Shown: positions 43,306 to 52,249 of the stretch, piece by piece | How the letters are laid out: every line of letters starts with the position of its first letter | Position numbering within the stretch: the first letter of the stretch is position 1 | Assembly: GCF_013373795.3 (NCBI RefSeq) | Contig: NZ_CP088023.1 | Coordinates: forward strand, 1-64,000 | Origin: Bradyrhizobium quebecense | GTDB lineage: Bacteria > Pseudomonadota > Alphaproteobacteria > Rhizobiales > Xanthobacteraceae | Direction of reading: 5' to 3' | Length of the DNA stretch: 64,000 nucleotides | Made by a program: the position numbers and the translations under genes | Notes under the pieces: model-generated | Told to the model about the DNA's origin: nothing | The model's input: the letters and a program-made list of their open reading frames with translations, nothing else | The model's database searches: none

Positions 43306-44727
43306 ATGACTGAACCCAAACCCGCCGCCGCTCGCGCCTATCTTGTGGAATCGATACCTGTCGGTCTCGAGGATCTGCGCAGCACTCCCGGCGTGCAGTA
43401 TACCGAAGACGTGCTCGTTCGACTGACGCGAAGCGCCCAATCCACCATCGACCTTACCGCCATGTATTGGGCCCTTCTTCCGGATCCCGCCGGTGACGAC
43501 GAAAAGGGTTTTATGGACGCGCAATTCGAGGCGATGGGCGCCGGCCACGGCCGCGCCCTTTATCAAGCCTTGCGGGATGCCGCCGCTCGTGGCGTGACAA
43601 TCCGCATCGTGCAGAGCCCCGGCTTTTCCGGCAAAGGTCAGGAATCCGATTCGCTACGCGAGGAGTTCCCGGACCGGGTGTCGATCCGCTCGGTCGAGAT
43701 GGGCAAGTGGTACGGCGGCGGCGGCATCATGCATCAGAAGATCTGGAGCGTCGACGCGCGCCATCTGTACCTCGGGTCGGCCAATATGGATTGGAAGTCC
43801 ATCTCGCAGGTAAAAGAGATGGGCGTCGCGGTTGAAGACTGCCCTGAGCTGGCGGCCGACGCCGGCAAATATTTCGATACGTGGTGGACCTTCAGCGCCC
43901 TGGAGCCGGCGAGCGTCGAGGTCTTCGATCCTGTGGCCCGAATAAACCGGCGAGTACCGCCGTGGTCGATCCTCGTGCCGCTTGCGCAGCGCGCGGAGTC
44001 GCCGCTTGCCGGGACCGAATACGCTACCAGTTTCAACCGCGAGAACCCCTTATCGCTCGAGGTGAGCGGTGAGCGTGGGGGCATGTTCCTGACGGGCAGT
44101 CCGGACGAGGTTCGAGGCTCCGGGCGAACCTGGGACGGTGACGGGCTGGTCCAGACCATCGACGACGCGCGCAGGTCCATCTGCGTGAGCGTAATGGATT
44201 TCGGACCAATCAGCTTGTTCAGCCGCAAAGGCGCCGGCGCTTCGCCCGCCAATCAGCAGGACTTCATTCCAGACGATACGCCGGTATGGTGGCCCGCGCT
44301 CGTCGATTCGCTGCTCTCGGCTACGCTGACGCGCAAGGTGTATGTGCGGCTTTTGGTGAGCAAGTGGGCGCACACCTCCGGCCTGATCGAGCCTCTTTTG
44401 ACCGCTTTGCAAAAAGCCGCCGACGCCGGGCGCGCCGATGGCTTCATGCGTTCCGGTCAGCTTGAGATCAAACAGTTCATCATTCCGGGCTGGGATAGCA
44501 CTGCCGGCAGTCAACGGAAATTTCCTGGCCACACCCGGGTGAATCACACGAAGTATGTCGTGACTGATCGCCGCATCAACATCGGGACGTCTAACATGAC
44601 ATGGGACTATTTTGCGGCCACTGCCGGCAGCAGTTTCAACGACGACCATCCCACACTGGTTCGCACGCTTCAGGCCGTGTTCGATCGCGACTGGGCCTCA
44701 AGTTACGCGTGGCGCCTTCCCGTTTGA
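43306..44727 (+). CDS. PLD3/PLD4-like phospholipase D superfamily protein
   Basis: A 473-residue protein with two HKD motifs: H143/K145/D150 in IMHQKIWSVDARHLYLGSAN and H414/K416/D421 in RVNHTKYVVTDRRINIGTSN. The stretches LGSANMDWKSISQVKEMG and IGTSNMTWDYFAATAG are strikingly like the matching parts of animal PLD3 and PLD4 (for example SANMDWRSLTQVKELG), which are 5' exonucleases of single-stranded nucleic acid and lipid-modifying enzymes. Unlike those, it has no membrane anchor or signal and should be cytoplasmic. It follows the GMC gene by 200 bp and precedes a metallopeptidase by 34 bp. It is only distantly similar to the other PLD at 32279-33526. Activity on DNA, RNA or lipid is open. 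Confidence 0.85.
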   Translation: MTEPKPAAARAYLVESIPVGLEDLRSTPGVQYTEDVLVRLTRSAQSTIDLTAMYWALLPDPAGDDEKGFMDAQFEAMGAGHGRALYQALRDAAARGVTIRIVQSPGFSGKGQESDSLREEFPDRVSIRSVEMGKWYGGGGIMHQKIWSVDARHLYLGSANMDWKSISQVKEMGVAVEDCPELAADAGKYFDTWWTFSALEPASVEVFDPVARINRRVPPWSILVPLAQRAESPLAGTEYATSFNRENPLSLEVSGERGGMFLTGSPDEVRGSGRTWDGDGLVQTIDDARRSICVSVMDFGPISLFSRKGAGASPANQQDFIPDDTPVWWPALVDSLLSATLTRKVYVRLLVSKWAHTSGLIEPLLTALQKAADAGRADGFMRSGQLEIKQFIIPGWDSTAGSQRKFPGHTRVNHTKYVVTDRRINIGTSNMTWDYFAATAGSSFNDDHPTLVRTLQAVFDRDWASSYAWRLPV

Positions 44728-44761
44728 AATTTCCGAATGCATCAACGTCAGGAGCTTGCCC

Positions 44762-46690
44762 ATGGCTACGCGAGACAACGATCCTCCGAAGGGCACGAAG
44801 CAGGCGCCATTGAGTGTTCCGACGCCACCCACCCGATCGCTGCAGGTTTACGCGGTCGATCCGAGCACGGGCAGAAACAGATACGCCAGCAACAAGACCA
44901 TCGTGCAGGTTCCCTGGGAGCCGCTCGATCCGGGCCCCACCGGCAAAAAGATTGCGGTGATCGACTATGACGCCGGCGGCAAGTGCTATTATCCGCCGAT
45001 CGATCTCGAGGATCGTCTGCTGCTTGCCAATCATGGACTTGATCCGTCTGAAGGCGATCCCCGCTTCCATCAGCAGATGGTCTATGCCATTGCCTCCCGC
45101 ACCATTCACATGTTTGAGGTGGCTCTGGGGCGCGACATTCACTGGCGCCGCGCCGATCGCTTCGGCGATTCAAAAGAAAACAACATGCGAAAACAGGACG
45201 ACATCCACGTCCTCAAACTGTACCCGCATGCCATGCAGCAGGCCAACGCGTATTACAGTCCCCAGGCGCACGGAATATTGTTCGGCTACTTCAAGGCCGA
45301 CAAAACGCCCCAGGGCCGCAACCTGCCCGGCCAGCTCGTTTTCACCTGTCTCTCGCAGGACATCATCGCTCACGAAGTGACGCACGCGGTCATCGACGGC
45401 ATTCGGACGTACTTCACGGAACCCACCAATCCAGACGTGCTGGCTTTCCACGAGGGTTTCGCCGATCTCTGCGCCTTGTTCTCGCACTTTTCCCAATACG
45501 ACTCCCTTATTGAAACCATCGGTCGAACTGGCGGCCTGCTCTATCAGACCGACTTGAATCCCATCAGCTCCCAGACTGGCAAGGGGCAGAACCAGACTGG
45601 TGAGGAGCAAAAGCCGCAATTCACCGGCCAGATCTCATCCATGAACCCGCTCGTCCAGCTTGCTATTCAGTTCGGTCAGGCCAGCGGCTCGAAATACGGA
45701 CTACGGTCCGCCCTCGGTACTCGGCCAAACACGGACGACTACCAGAAGAAGCTCAGCGATCCGCACTTCCGGGGCTCCATTCTGGTCGCGGCCGTGTTCG
45801 ATGCTTTCTTCACCGTTTACATGAACCGCGCCGATGTGCTGTTTCGCATCTACCGCGCCGGAGGGAGTAGCGAGCGGAATGATGACCTCCCCGCGCCACT
45901 GGCCCAGCTTTTAGCCGGCTACGCCTCGCAGACGGCCGTCTCGTTCTTCCAGCTCTGCGCGCGCGCCATCGACTATTGCCCTCCCGTCGACATCACTTTT
46001 GGCGATTTTCTGCGCGCCCTCATCACCGTTTCGAAAGATATCGATCCCGTTGACGACAGTGGTGTCCGCGATGCACTCATGGAGGCATTCCGGGTGCGCG
46101 GCATCTTTTCGGAAACTGCCAGCTTCTATTCGGAGGATGCACTCGCTTGGTCCCCTGAAAGCGATCTGCCAGCTGTTACCGGCCTCGTCTTCGGTAGTCC
46201 CAATGGGCTGACCTCCGCGGAGAAAGACCACAACGGAAACGTGCTGCGGGAGTGGGCGAATAAAAACCGTGCTGTGCTGGGCCTCGATCCCAAACTCTCG
46301 TTGACCGTGCCGTCTTTTCACCCCGTGTTCCGTACCAAGGACGATGGCCGGCTGCGGGTGGAAATGGTCGTCGAGGTCATACAGTCGAGGCAGGCCGATT
46401 TCGATCCGGCCGTTCCCTCGGCTGGATCATTTCCTTTCCGCGGCGGCGTCACACTCATCATCGAGGCGCCGCAGCTGACAAGCGGCCACGGCGCGGTCGA
46501 AGCGGACCCACCCAAACCTAAGGTGCGCTTTGCCATCGGCAAAGGAATGACCAGCCCCTCCGCGAAGCTGCGCGAGGAGAAGCAGCGCGGTTTTGCGATG
46601 TCGTTGGGGATGGCGACAGGTGACACCACCGATCCCGCCCACTTCCAGGCCAATTTCGGCCTCGTGCACGAGGAGTCCAGATATGGCTAA
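44762..46690 (+). CDS. M4-like (gluzincin) zinc metallopeptidase
   Basis: A 642-residue protein, ATG 44762 with AGGAG 7 nt upstream. H204, E205 and H208 in DIIAHEVTHAVIDGI form the zinc site. E231 in AFHEGFADLCALFSHF, 23 residues after the second His, is the third ligand as in thermolysin-like gluzincins. There is no signal peptide or propeptide, unusual for the M4 family, whose members are mostly secreted. The C-terminal 250 residues (from about TVPSFHPVFRTKDDGR) look like a separate beta-rich domain. It overlaps the following metallo-beta-lactamase-fold gene by 8 bp. Confidence 0.82.
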   Translation: MATRDNDPPKGTKQAPLSVPTPPTRSLQVYAVDPSTGRNRYASNKTIVQVPWEPLDPGPTGKKIAVIDYDAGGKCYYPPIDLEDRLLLANHGLDPSEGDPRFHQQMVYAIASRTIHMFEVALGRDIHWRRADRFGDSKENNMRKQDDIHVLKLYPHAMQQANAYYSPQAHGILFGYFKADKTPQGRNLPGQLVFTCLSQDIIAHEVTHAVIDGIRTYFTEPTNPDVLAFHEGFADLCALFSHFSQYDSLIETIGRTGGLLYQTDLNPISSQTGKGQNQTGEEQKPQFTGQISSMNPLVQLAIQFGQASGSKYGLRSALGTRPNTDDYQKKLSDPHFRGSILVAAVFDAFFTVYMNRADVLFRIYRAGGSSERNDDLPAPLAQLLAGYASQTAVSFFQLCARAIDYCPPVDITFGDFLRALITVSKDIDPVDDSGVRDALMEAFRVRGIFSETASFYSEDALAWSPESDLPAVTGLVFGSPNGLTSAEKDHNGNVLREWANKNRAVLGLDPKLSLTVPSFHPVFRTKDDGRLRVEMVVEVIQSRQADFDPAVPSAGSFPFRGGVTLIIEAPQLTSGHGAVEADPPKPKVRFAIGKGMTSPSAKLREEKQRGFAMSLGMATGDTTDPAHFQANFGLVHEESRYG

Positions 46691-48245
46691 AGCCAAAAAG
46701 GCCAAAAACACTTCGCGAAAGACCACGGCCAAAACTGCCCGAAAAGTTCGTGCCAAAAGGACCGCGGCCAAAAGTACCGGAAAATCTCGTCCCAAAGCCA
46801 CCTCCGGAGGCACTGCCGCGGCGGGAAAAGCTTCACCGACAGCCGCCCCGAAGGCGCCTCCCGCCGGAAAGCAGCCCGCAGCTTCCGAGAACGCGAATAT
46901 TCGCGTGCGCATGTACCGCGTAGGCTTCGGTGATTTCTTCCTGATGACGGTGCCGGGAAAGAACGGCCCCGCGCACATCCTGATCGATTGCGGTGTTCAT
47001 GCGGGAAACATTGGCAGCATGAACGACTGCGTGCAGGATATGAAGAAGGCGACAGGCGGCCGGCTCGCGCTGGTTATCCTCACCCATTATCATGCCGACC
47101 ATATGTCGGGCTTCGCGTCCAATTACAACGATTTCGCCGGTCTCGATGTTGGCGCTGTGTGGATCACAAATCGTCTTGATCCCGCTAACACCCCCGCGTC
47201 GAAGTTCATGGCGCAGCTCACTTCAGTCGCGCAGCAATTAAAGATGCAGCTTGCCGCTCGCGGCGATCCCGCGGCCATGGAAGCACAACGCAAGGTGGGG
47301 AATGCCCTCGGGGTCGCAAGCGAGGACGGCGGAGGCGGCAGCAACGCCAAAGCGCTGCTGTTGCTGCAATCCGGATTTAAAAACAAGCCGCCCGTTTATT
47401 ACTATCAGGGCGGCGATGCGCCGGTTCTGCCGGACGAGCTCAAAGGCATGATCACTGCCGAACTCCTCGGTCCCTCGCGAAAGGACTCGGACGGAGAGTT
47501 CGCAGCCAGCGATAACAAGACAGAGCAATATCTCGCTGCGGTTGGCGACAGCGGCGTGCCGGACGACTCCCGGGTGCAACCCTTTGACACGAAGAAGTGG
47601 CCCGCCACCGCCGTCGACTATCCCGCTCGGACCTTCGACGAGTTTGATAGTGGGTTGCTCGAACAGGCGCGGAAACCAAAGGACGACGGCACTTCGAAGT
47701 TGGAAGATATACTCGCGAAGATGCAGCCGGATGCGCTCGCCGCTGCCGCCGACAAGCTTGATGGCACCCTGAACAACCAGAGCCTCGTCGTACTCTTCAC
47801 CTGCAACGGCAAAAAGCTGCTCTTCGTCGGGGACGCGCAATGGGGCAACTGGGCGTCCTGGTTATACGGCAGAGCTGTTACCGGTTCGGATCCCGGCATC
47901 AGCGCCCGCGCGAAGGACATTCTCGGCTCCATCGACTTTTACAAGGTCGGTCACCACGGCAGCACCAACGCCACGCCGATCCCTGCCGTGGGCGCGTTGA
48001 ATACCGTTTGCGCCTGCATGTGTTCGACGGCAAGCGGATGGTACGGCAAACCCGAGAACAACAGCGAAGTGCCCCGGATCAAGCTTATTGCTGCCCTGGA
48101 AACCAGGAGCGGCAATCGGCTGATTCGCAGCGACTGGGTCCCTACCAAAGAAGAAAAGGCCGATCCCGATGCCCGACAGGAGCTGCCGGCGTTGCCCAAA
48201 GGGTTCAGCACTCCCGGCGAGCTTTATATTGACTATAACCTGTAG
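46683..48245 (+). CDS. Metallo-beta-lactamase-fold hydrolase with a histone-like basic tail
   Basis: A 520-residue protein. Residues 1-65 are Lys/Ala/Thr-rich (MAKAKKAKNTSRKTTAKTAR), like histone H1 tails, and should bind DNA, RNA or polyphosphate. The rest is a metallo-beta-lactamase fold with ILIDCGVHAGN, the zinc motif THYHADHMSGF (H135, H137, D139, H140), LLFVGDAQWGNW and KVGHHGSTNATP. This set resembles the ComEC/Rec2-like branch, whose members can be nucleases or phosphodiesterases. A long insert (about 195-350) separates the motifs. The gene overlaps the metallopeptidase by 8 bp and ends the cluster. A nucleic-acid substrate is plausible because of the basic tail; that is inference. 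Confidence 0.82.
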   Translation: MAKAKKAKNTSRKTTAKTARKVRAKRTAAKSTGKSRPKATSGGTAAAGKASPTAAPKAPPAGKQPAASENANIRVRMYRVGFGDFFLMTVPGKNGPAHILIDCGVHAGNIGSMNDCVQDMKKATGGRLALVILTHYHADHMSGFASNYNDFAGLDVGAVWITNRLDPANTPASKFMAQLTSVAQQLKMQLAARGDPAAMEAQRKVGNALGVASEDGGGGSNAKALLLLQSGFKNKPPVYYYQGGDAPVLPDELKGMITAELLGPSRKDSDGEFAASDNKTEQYLAAVGDSGVPDDSRVQPFDTKKWPATAVDYPARTFDEFDSGLLEQARKPKDDGTSKLEDILAKMQPDALAAAADKLDGTLNNQSLVVLFTCNGKKLLFVGDAQWGNWASWLYGRAVTGSDPGISARAKDILGSIDFYKVGHHGSTNATPIPAVGALNTVCACMCSTASGWYGKPENNSEVPRIKLIAALETRSGNRLIRSDWVPTKEEKADPDARQELPALPKGFSTPGELYIDYNL

Positions 48246-48380
48246 GGCGCCGAAGGACGGGAAACATCACCGGGTCACGTCAAGTTCTTCTTCGCAAATA
48301 TTTTTTCAACGTCAATTTCATTCGAGCCTCACTTCACATTTGCGCCAACCCTTTATCTTGGGGCCCCCTTAAATGTTTGT

Positions 48381-48662
48381 TCAGGGAGAGCAGAACAGTT
48401 GCGGCCGGACATTGGCTCGGGCTGCTGACGTCTGGAGCGCTGCCAAGTAATAGTTTATCTCTAACTCTTGATTGCCTGGAGGATTTTTAGCCAGTTCGCG
48501 CTTCAACGTCGCACGGCTCAGAATTCTATCCACTACAATCCAGATCTCGCGGGCGCAATTGGTCGACATGAGAGCCTCCTCAACCGCTCTCCAGGCCTGC
48601 TCAACGCTATACCGGTCGGCCGACAATATTCGCTTAGCGATTTGACCGTTCTTGATTGACAC
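48381..48662 (-). CDS. Small hypothetical protein
   Basis: A 93-residue, mostly helical frame (GQIAKRILSADRYSVEQAWR, IWIVVDRILSRATLKRELAK, then ELEINYYLAALQ) with a protein-like composition. No domain, signal or membrane segment is recognised. It faces the metallo-beta-lactamase gene tail to tail and starts next to an IS remnant. It may be real but is unsupported by any neighbour. Confidence 0.45.
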   Translation of the reverse strand: MSIKNGQIAKRILSADRYSVEQAWRAVEEALMSTNCAREIWIVVDRILSRATLKRELAKNPPGNQELEINYYLAALQTSAARANVRPQLFCSP

Positions 48663-48844
48663 CGGAGTCGACCAGCGTTTCTTGCGCCCTTCGGGCGGAT
48701 GGGTTCGCGTCTGAAGGCAAGGCTCCGCACCTTTTCGAGGTCAAGAAATCGGTCAATCCGTCGGAGCAGGTGATCGTCGGGGACATGGTCATCGAGGCAG
48801 AAATCGTAAAATAGCTGCGCAGGCGCCGTCTGCATCCCCATCAT
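48663..48844 (-). pseudogene. IS1182/IS5-type transposase, N-terminal remnant
   Basis: The minus-strand frame QLFYDFCLDDHVPDDHLLRR followed by IDRFLDLEKVR is the conserved opening of IS1182-like transposases. After about 40 codons it degenerates (RREPIRPKGARNAGR). Confidence 0.6.
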
Positions 48845-48862
48845 CTTCCCGCTCCTCCGCAA

Positions 48863-49138
48863 ATCAATACGAGGATGGAATCACGCAGCCAACGCCGATC
48901 AACGGCTGACTAAATCAACAATATCCGCCACAAGCGGCCCCTCGAAACCAGAAGCGGCGCCGCGCCAGAAACAACGCTGAGCACTGTGGCGACTTTTTCG
49001 AAATGGTGCCTGAAACCAGACCATCCGGCCGTACTGATCGCACGATTGCATTCTCGGCCTGAGCCACAATTGTGTGGACATCAATTCCTGCCCGGCGCAG
49101 GCGTCGAGGCCCAGCAGCGCGCTATCGCGCAAGGAATC
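48863..49138. other. Gene-free stretch left of the att scar
   Basis: No gene is seen between the IS1182 remnant and the direct repeats next to the tRNA remnant. Confidence 0.35.
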
Positions 49139-49207
49139 GTACAAAATCGTGGGTTGGCGTACAAAATCGTGCAAATCGCGGAGAGGGAGGGATTCGAACC
49201 CCCGATA
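49139..49207 (-). other. tRNA-Ser 3'-end remnant with two direct repeats (likely att site)
   Basis: On the minus strand, 49207 to 49178 reads as a T arm (GGGGGTTCGAATCCCTC) and the 3' acceptor strand CCTCTCCG of a tRNA-Ser, but the CCA and the rest of the tRNA are missing. Two copies of GTACAAAATCGTG (49139-49151, 49159-49171) lie next to it, 20 bp apart. Integrases often use tRNA 3' ends as attachment sites and bind nearby repeats, so this looks like an attL/attR scar. Confidence 0.65.
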
Positions 49208-49419
49208 GCGTTCGGCCGCGCGCCTTTTGTCGAACCCGTTGTTTTAGTGGCGATGTTGAATGGCCGCCCGCAACAATCCTTCCTATCCACTGAGCCCGCC
49301 CAGTGTGCTGAATCATCCGACAAGCTTTGCCGGGCGTGCGCTTTGAATACGAGATTGCGATTTTCAGACGATACACAAACTGGACACCCAGTTTTCTCCG
49401 GTCACTAACTAGTGGTTCA

Positions 49420-49752
49420 TCACAGTGATTTTGACGTTTTTATTCCGAGCCATTCGAGGATCGGCAAGCTTTCCGGCGGCACGAGAATTTCGATGCTCCT
49501 TGGGACGCCGGGTTGACGACGGATGCATCCGTTTCGTTCGAGAGTTACGATCATTTGGTGGACCGAAGGCGGGCTGACGCGGAAATATTCCTGCATGTCG
49601 GTTTCGGCCGGGGGCCTGCGATGCAGCCGGGTATAGAGGTGGATAAAAGCCAGATACTGCCCCTGCGCGGGCGTGAAGGGTTTTGCCGAAGGACTCACGC
49701 CGGCCATCCGATTCAGTTGTTCGTGCGTGCCTCGAACGAGGAGGCAGGCCAT
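49420..49752 (-). CDS. LexA-type winged-helix protein carried inside the IS630 element
   Basis: A 110-residue protein with the pattern of the LexA N-terminal DNA-binding domain: FTPAQGQYLAFIHLYTRLHR, RRPPAETDMQEYFRVSPPSV, HQMIVTLERNGCIRRQPG. It lacks the LexA cleavage/protease domain. It is transcribed divergently from the transposase gene, with the two start codons overlapping at 49751-49752, so it most likely represses or times the transposase. It lies inside the inverted repeats and is therefore part of the element. Confidence 0.7.
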   Translation of the reverse strand: MACLLVRGTHEQLNRMAGVSPSAKPFTPAQGQYLAFIHLYTRLHRRPPAETDMQEYFRVSPPSVHQMIVTLERNGCIRRQPGVPRSIEILVPPESLPILEWLGIKTSKSL

Positions 49753-50871
49753 GAATGTACGCTATCGGGTCGAACTCAGCCAAATCGAGCGCACCGAACT
49801 GAGGGCGCGGCTCAGCGGCGGCAAGCATGCGTCCCGGAAGCTCAAGCGCGCGCAGATTTTGCTGGCCGCCGATGCTGGGACCAGCGACGAGGAGATCGCA
49901 AGGAGCGTCGTCGTGAGCGGCTCGACCGTGTACCGGACCAAGCGACGCTTCGTGGAAGGCAATCTGGAGCGGGCGCTGAGCGAAGAGCCGCGTCCCGGGG
50001 CGGAATGCAAACTCACGGCAAGGAAGAAGCCTTGCTGGTGGCGACAGCCTGCGCCAGTCCCCCAAAGGGCCGTGCCCGCTGGACGCTAAAGCTGCTGGCG
50101 GCTGCGATGGTCAAGCTCACCGAACACAAGAGCCTGTCGCACGAGACGGTTCGGCGGCGCCTGGCCGAGAATGGCCTCAAGCCCTGGCGCAAAGACATGT
50201 GGTGCATTCCGCAGGTCGGCGGCGAATACGTCGCCCGCATGGAGGATGTGCTCGACCTCTATGCCGAGGTGCCCGACTCCAGACGGCCAGTGGTGTGCTT
50301 CGACGAAAGCCCGGTGCAACTCATCGGCGAGGTGCGTCAGCCCATTCCGGCCAAGCCCGGCCACCTCGAACGTTACGATTATGAGTATCGTCGCAATGGC
50401 ACGGTCAATCTCTTCGTTCTCTTCGACGTGCATCGTCCCTGGCGCAAGGTCAAGGTCACCGAGCGGCGAGCGGCACGAGATTACGCCCAATGCATGCGTG
50501 ATCTCGTCGACATCCATTATCCCGACGCCGAGATCATCCGGGTCGTCCAGGACCATTTATCGACCCACTCCGCCGGCGCCCTCTATCAGGCGTTCCCGCC
50601 CGCCGAAGCCAGGCGGATTTTGCGACGGCTCGAGTTCCACTACACCCCAAAGCACGCAAGTTGGCTCAACATGGTCGAGATCGAAATCGGCGTCCTGCGA
50701 GGCCAGTGCCTGGATCGCAGGATCGACGACTCCAAGCGACTGGGCCGCGAAATCACCGCCTGGGAACGACAACGAAATGCCGCCCGCTCCCGCATCAAAT
50801 GGATGTTCACAACAGACAAGGCTCGCGCCAAAATGGCAGGCGCCTATCCCGCCTCTTCCAAAGAGTCATAA
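49751..50871 (+). pseudogene. IS630-family transposase with a frameshift
   Basis: The first part (NVRYRVELSQIERTELRARL, then AGTSDEEIARSVVVSGSTVY) is the helix-turn-helix half. Near 50020 the frame changes to KEEALLVATACASPPKGRAR, followed by the DDE core with VVCFDESPVQLIGE, IIRVVQDHLSTHSAGALY and WLNMVEIEIGVLRGQ. Some IS630 elements use a programmed shift at this place, so the element may still be active; otherwise it is a one-base mutation. Confidence 0.75.
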
Positions 50872-51026
50872 TCACTGTGACGAGGTACTAGCTGCCTTCG
50901 TCTGGCGATGACCGGATGAGCTGCTCGGGGGATGTCCCGGGTTCTGTTGAATTTCTGAAGAGGTCGGCGTTGCCCACCTTGAGCCGGTAGGCTCGGGGTG
51001 CTGATTCCACAAAGGAGAGCAACGCC

Positions 51027-52190
51027 ATGACGAGAGATATCACACCGGCTGGTTGGCCGGCGACCGGGGCGGTGGACGAAGCGTTTGCGGAAGTGCGGGC
51101 GAGCTTCGATCGGTTCTGCCTTGCGGCAGGGATCGAGGCGCTCGGCACGATGATGGAGGCGGATGTTGTGGCGGCCTGCGGGCCGCGCCACGATCGCGAC
51201 GCGGCGCGGCCGGCGCACCGTTGGGGCCGAACGCGGGGACGGATCGGCTTCCACGGCGGCAAGATCGAGGTCGAGCGCCCGCGGGTCCGGGGCGTGGATG
51301 GCGGCGAGGTCACGATCCCGAGCTGGGAAACGGCGGCGCAGGAGGATTGGCTCGGTCGCTGGGCGATGAACCTGATGCTGATCAATGTGTCGACGCGCCG
51401 GTTCGGCCGCGCCGTCCGGCTGCCCGAAGGTGACGTGCCGGTACCGCCCGGATCGGGGTTTCGAAGTCGGCGGCCTCGCGGAGGTTCGTAGCGCTGTCGG
51501 CGGCGCGGCTGGCTGACTTCATGGCTGCCGATCTGTCCGCGCTCGACCTTCTGGTGATCCAAATCGACGGGCTGCATCTCGGCGACGATCTCGTGCTGGT
51601 CGCCGCGATCGGAGTTGACGGCGAAGGCAACAAACATCCGCTGGCGCTGGTGGAAGGGGCGACCGAGAATGCCGCCACGGTTCAAGCCCTGCTGGACAAC
51701 CTGGTCTCGCGCGGGCTCGACCCGACGGTGCCAACACTGTTCATCGCCGACGGCGCGAAGGCGTTGTCGAAGGCGATCCGCCGCACCTTCGGTTCGGCCG
51801 CTGCGATCCAGCGCTGCCAGATCCACAAGGCGCGCAACATCATGGAACGCCTGCCGAAAGAGCATCATGCGGCCACCCGTCGGGTGCTGCGCCAGGCCTG
51901 GGAGCTCGATGACGCCGACAAGGCTGAAAAATTGATCCGCAATCTCGCGCGTCGACTCGACCAGCAATGGCCCGGCGTAGCGGCCAGCATCCTCGAAGGC
52001 CTCGACGAAATCCTGACTGTCGTCCGGTTGAAGCTGCCGAAGGAGCTTCGTCGATCGCTCGCCTGCACCAACCTCGCCGAGAACATGATGGGCACCATTC
52101 GCCGCGTCACGCGCAACGTCAAACGCTGGCGGGATGCCGGTATGGCCTTGCGATGGGTCGCGGCCGGCATGATCGAGGCCAACAAGGGCT
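51027..52190 (+). pseudogene. IS256-family (Mutator-type) transposase, frameshifted and truncated
   Basis: The first part (SFDRFCLAAGIEALGTMMEA, RTRGRIGFHGGKIEVERPRV) ends in a frameshift near 51460. The core resumes with LLVIQIDGLHLGDDLVLVAA (Asp), PTLFIADGAKALSKAI (Asp) and RRSLACTNLAENMMGTIRR (Glu region). The extreme C-terminus is replaced at about 52190 by the end of a vapB-like gene. Confidence 0.75.
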
Positions 52191-52249
52191 TCCGACCGCG
52201 ACGGCGCGCCCGGCACAATTGCGAGCGCCAGGCCGCTCTGCCGAAATGA
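52190..52249 (+). pseudogene. vapB: Remnant of the VapB antitoxin gene
   Basis: Only about 18 codons remain (RRRARHNCERQAALPK and a stop that overlaps the VapC start as ATGA). The overlap and the basic tail are usual for the end of a vapB gene. The DNA-binding part is missing because the IS256 remnant ends here. Confidence 0.5.

Larger units (their letters stand above)
49410..50889 (+). mobile_element. IS630-family element
   Basis: Terminal inverted repeats: CTAGTGGTTCATCACAGTGA at the left and, inverted, CTAGTACCTCGTCACAGTGA at the right, both at a TA target typical of IS630. The element carries a divergent pair: a LexA-type HTH gene and a frameshifted transposase gene. Confidence 0.75.

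Noticed and set aside
49081..49376. Small minus-strand frames containing GGSNPSLSA
   Set aside because: This peptide is what a tRNA-Ser T arm and acceptor stem gives when translated; the region is the tRNA remnant, not a protein gene.
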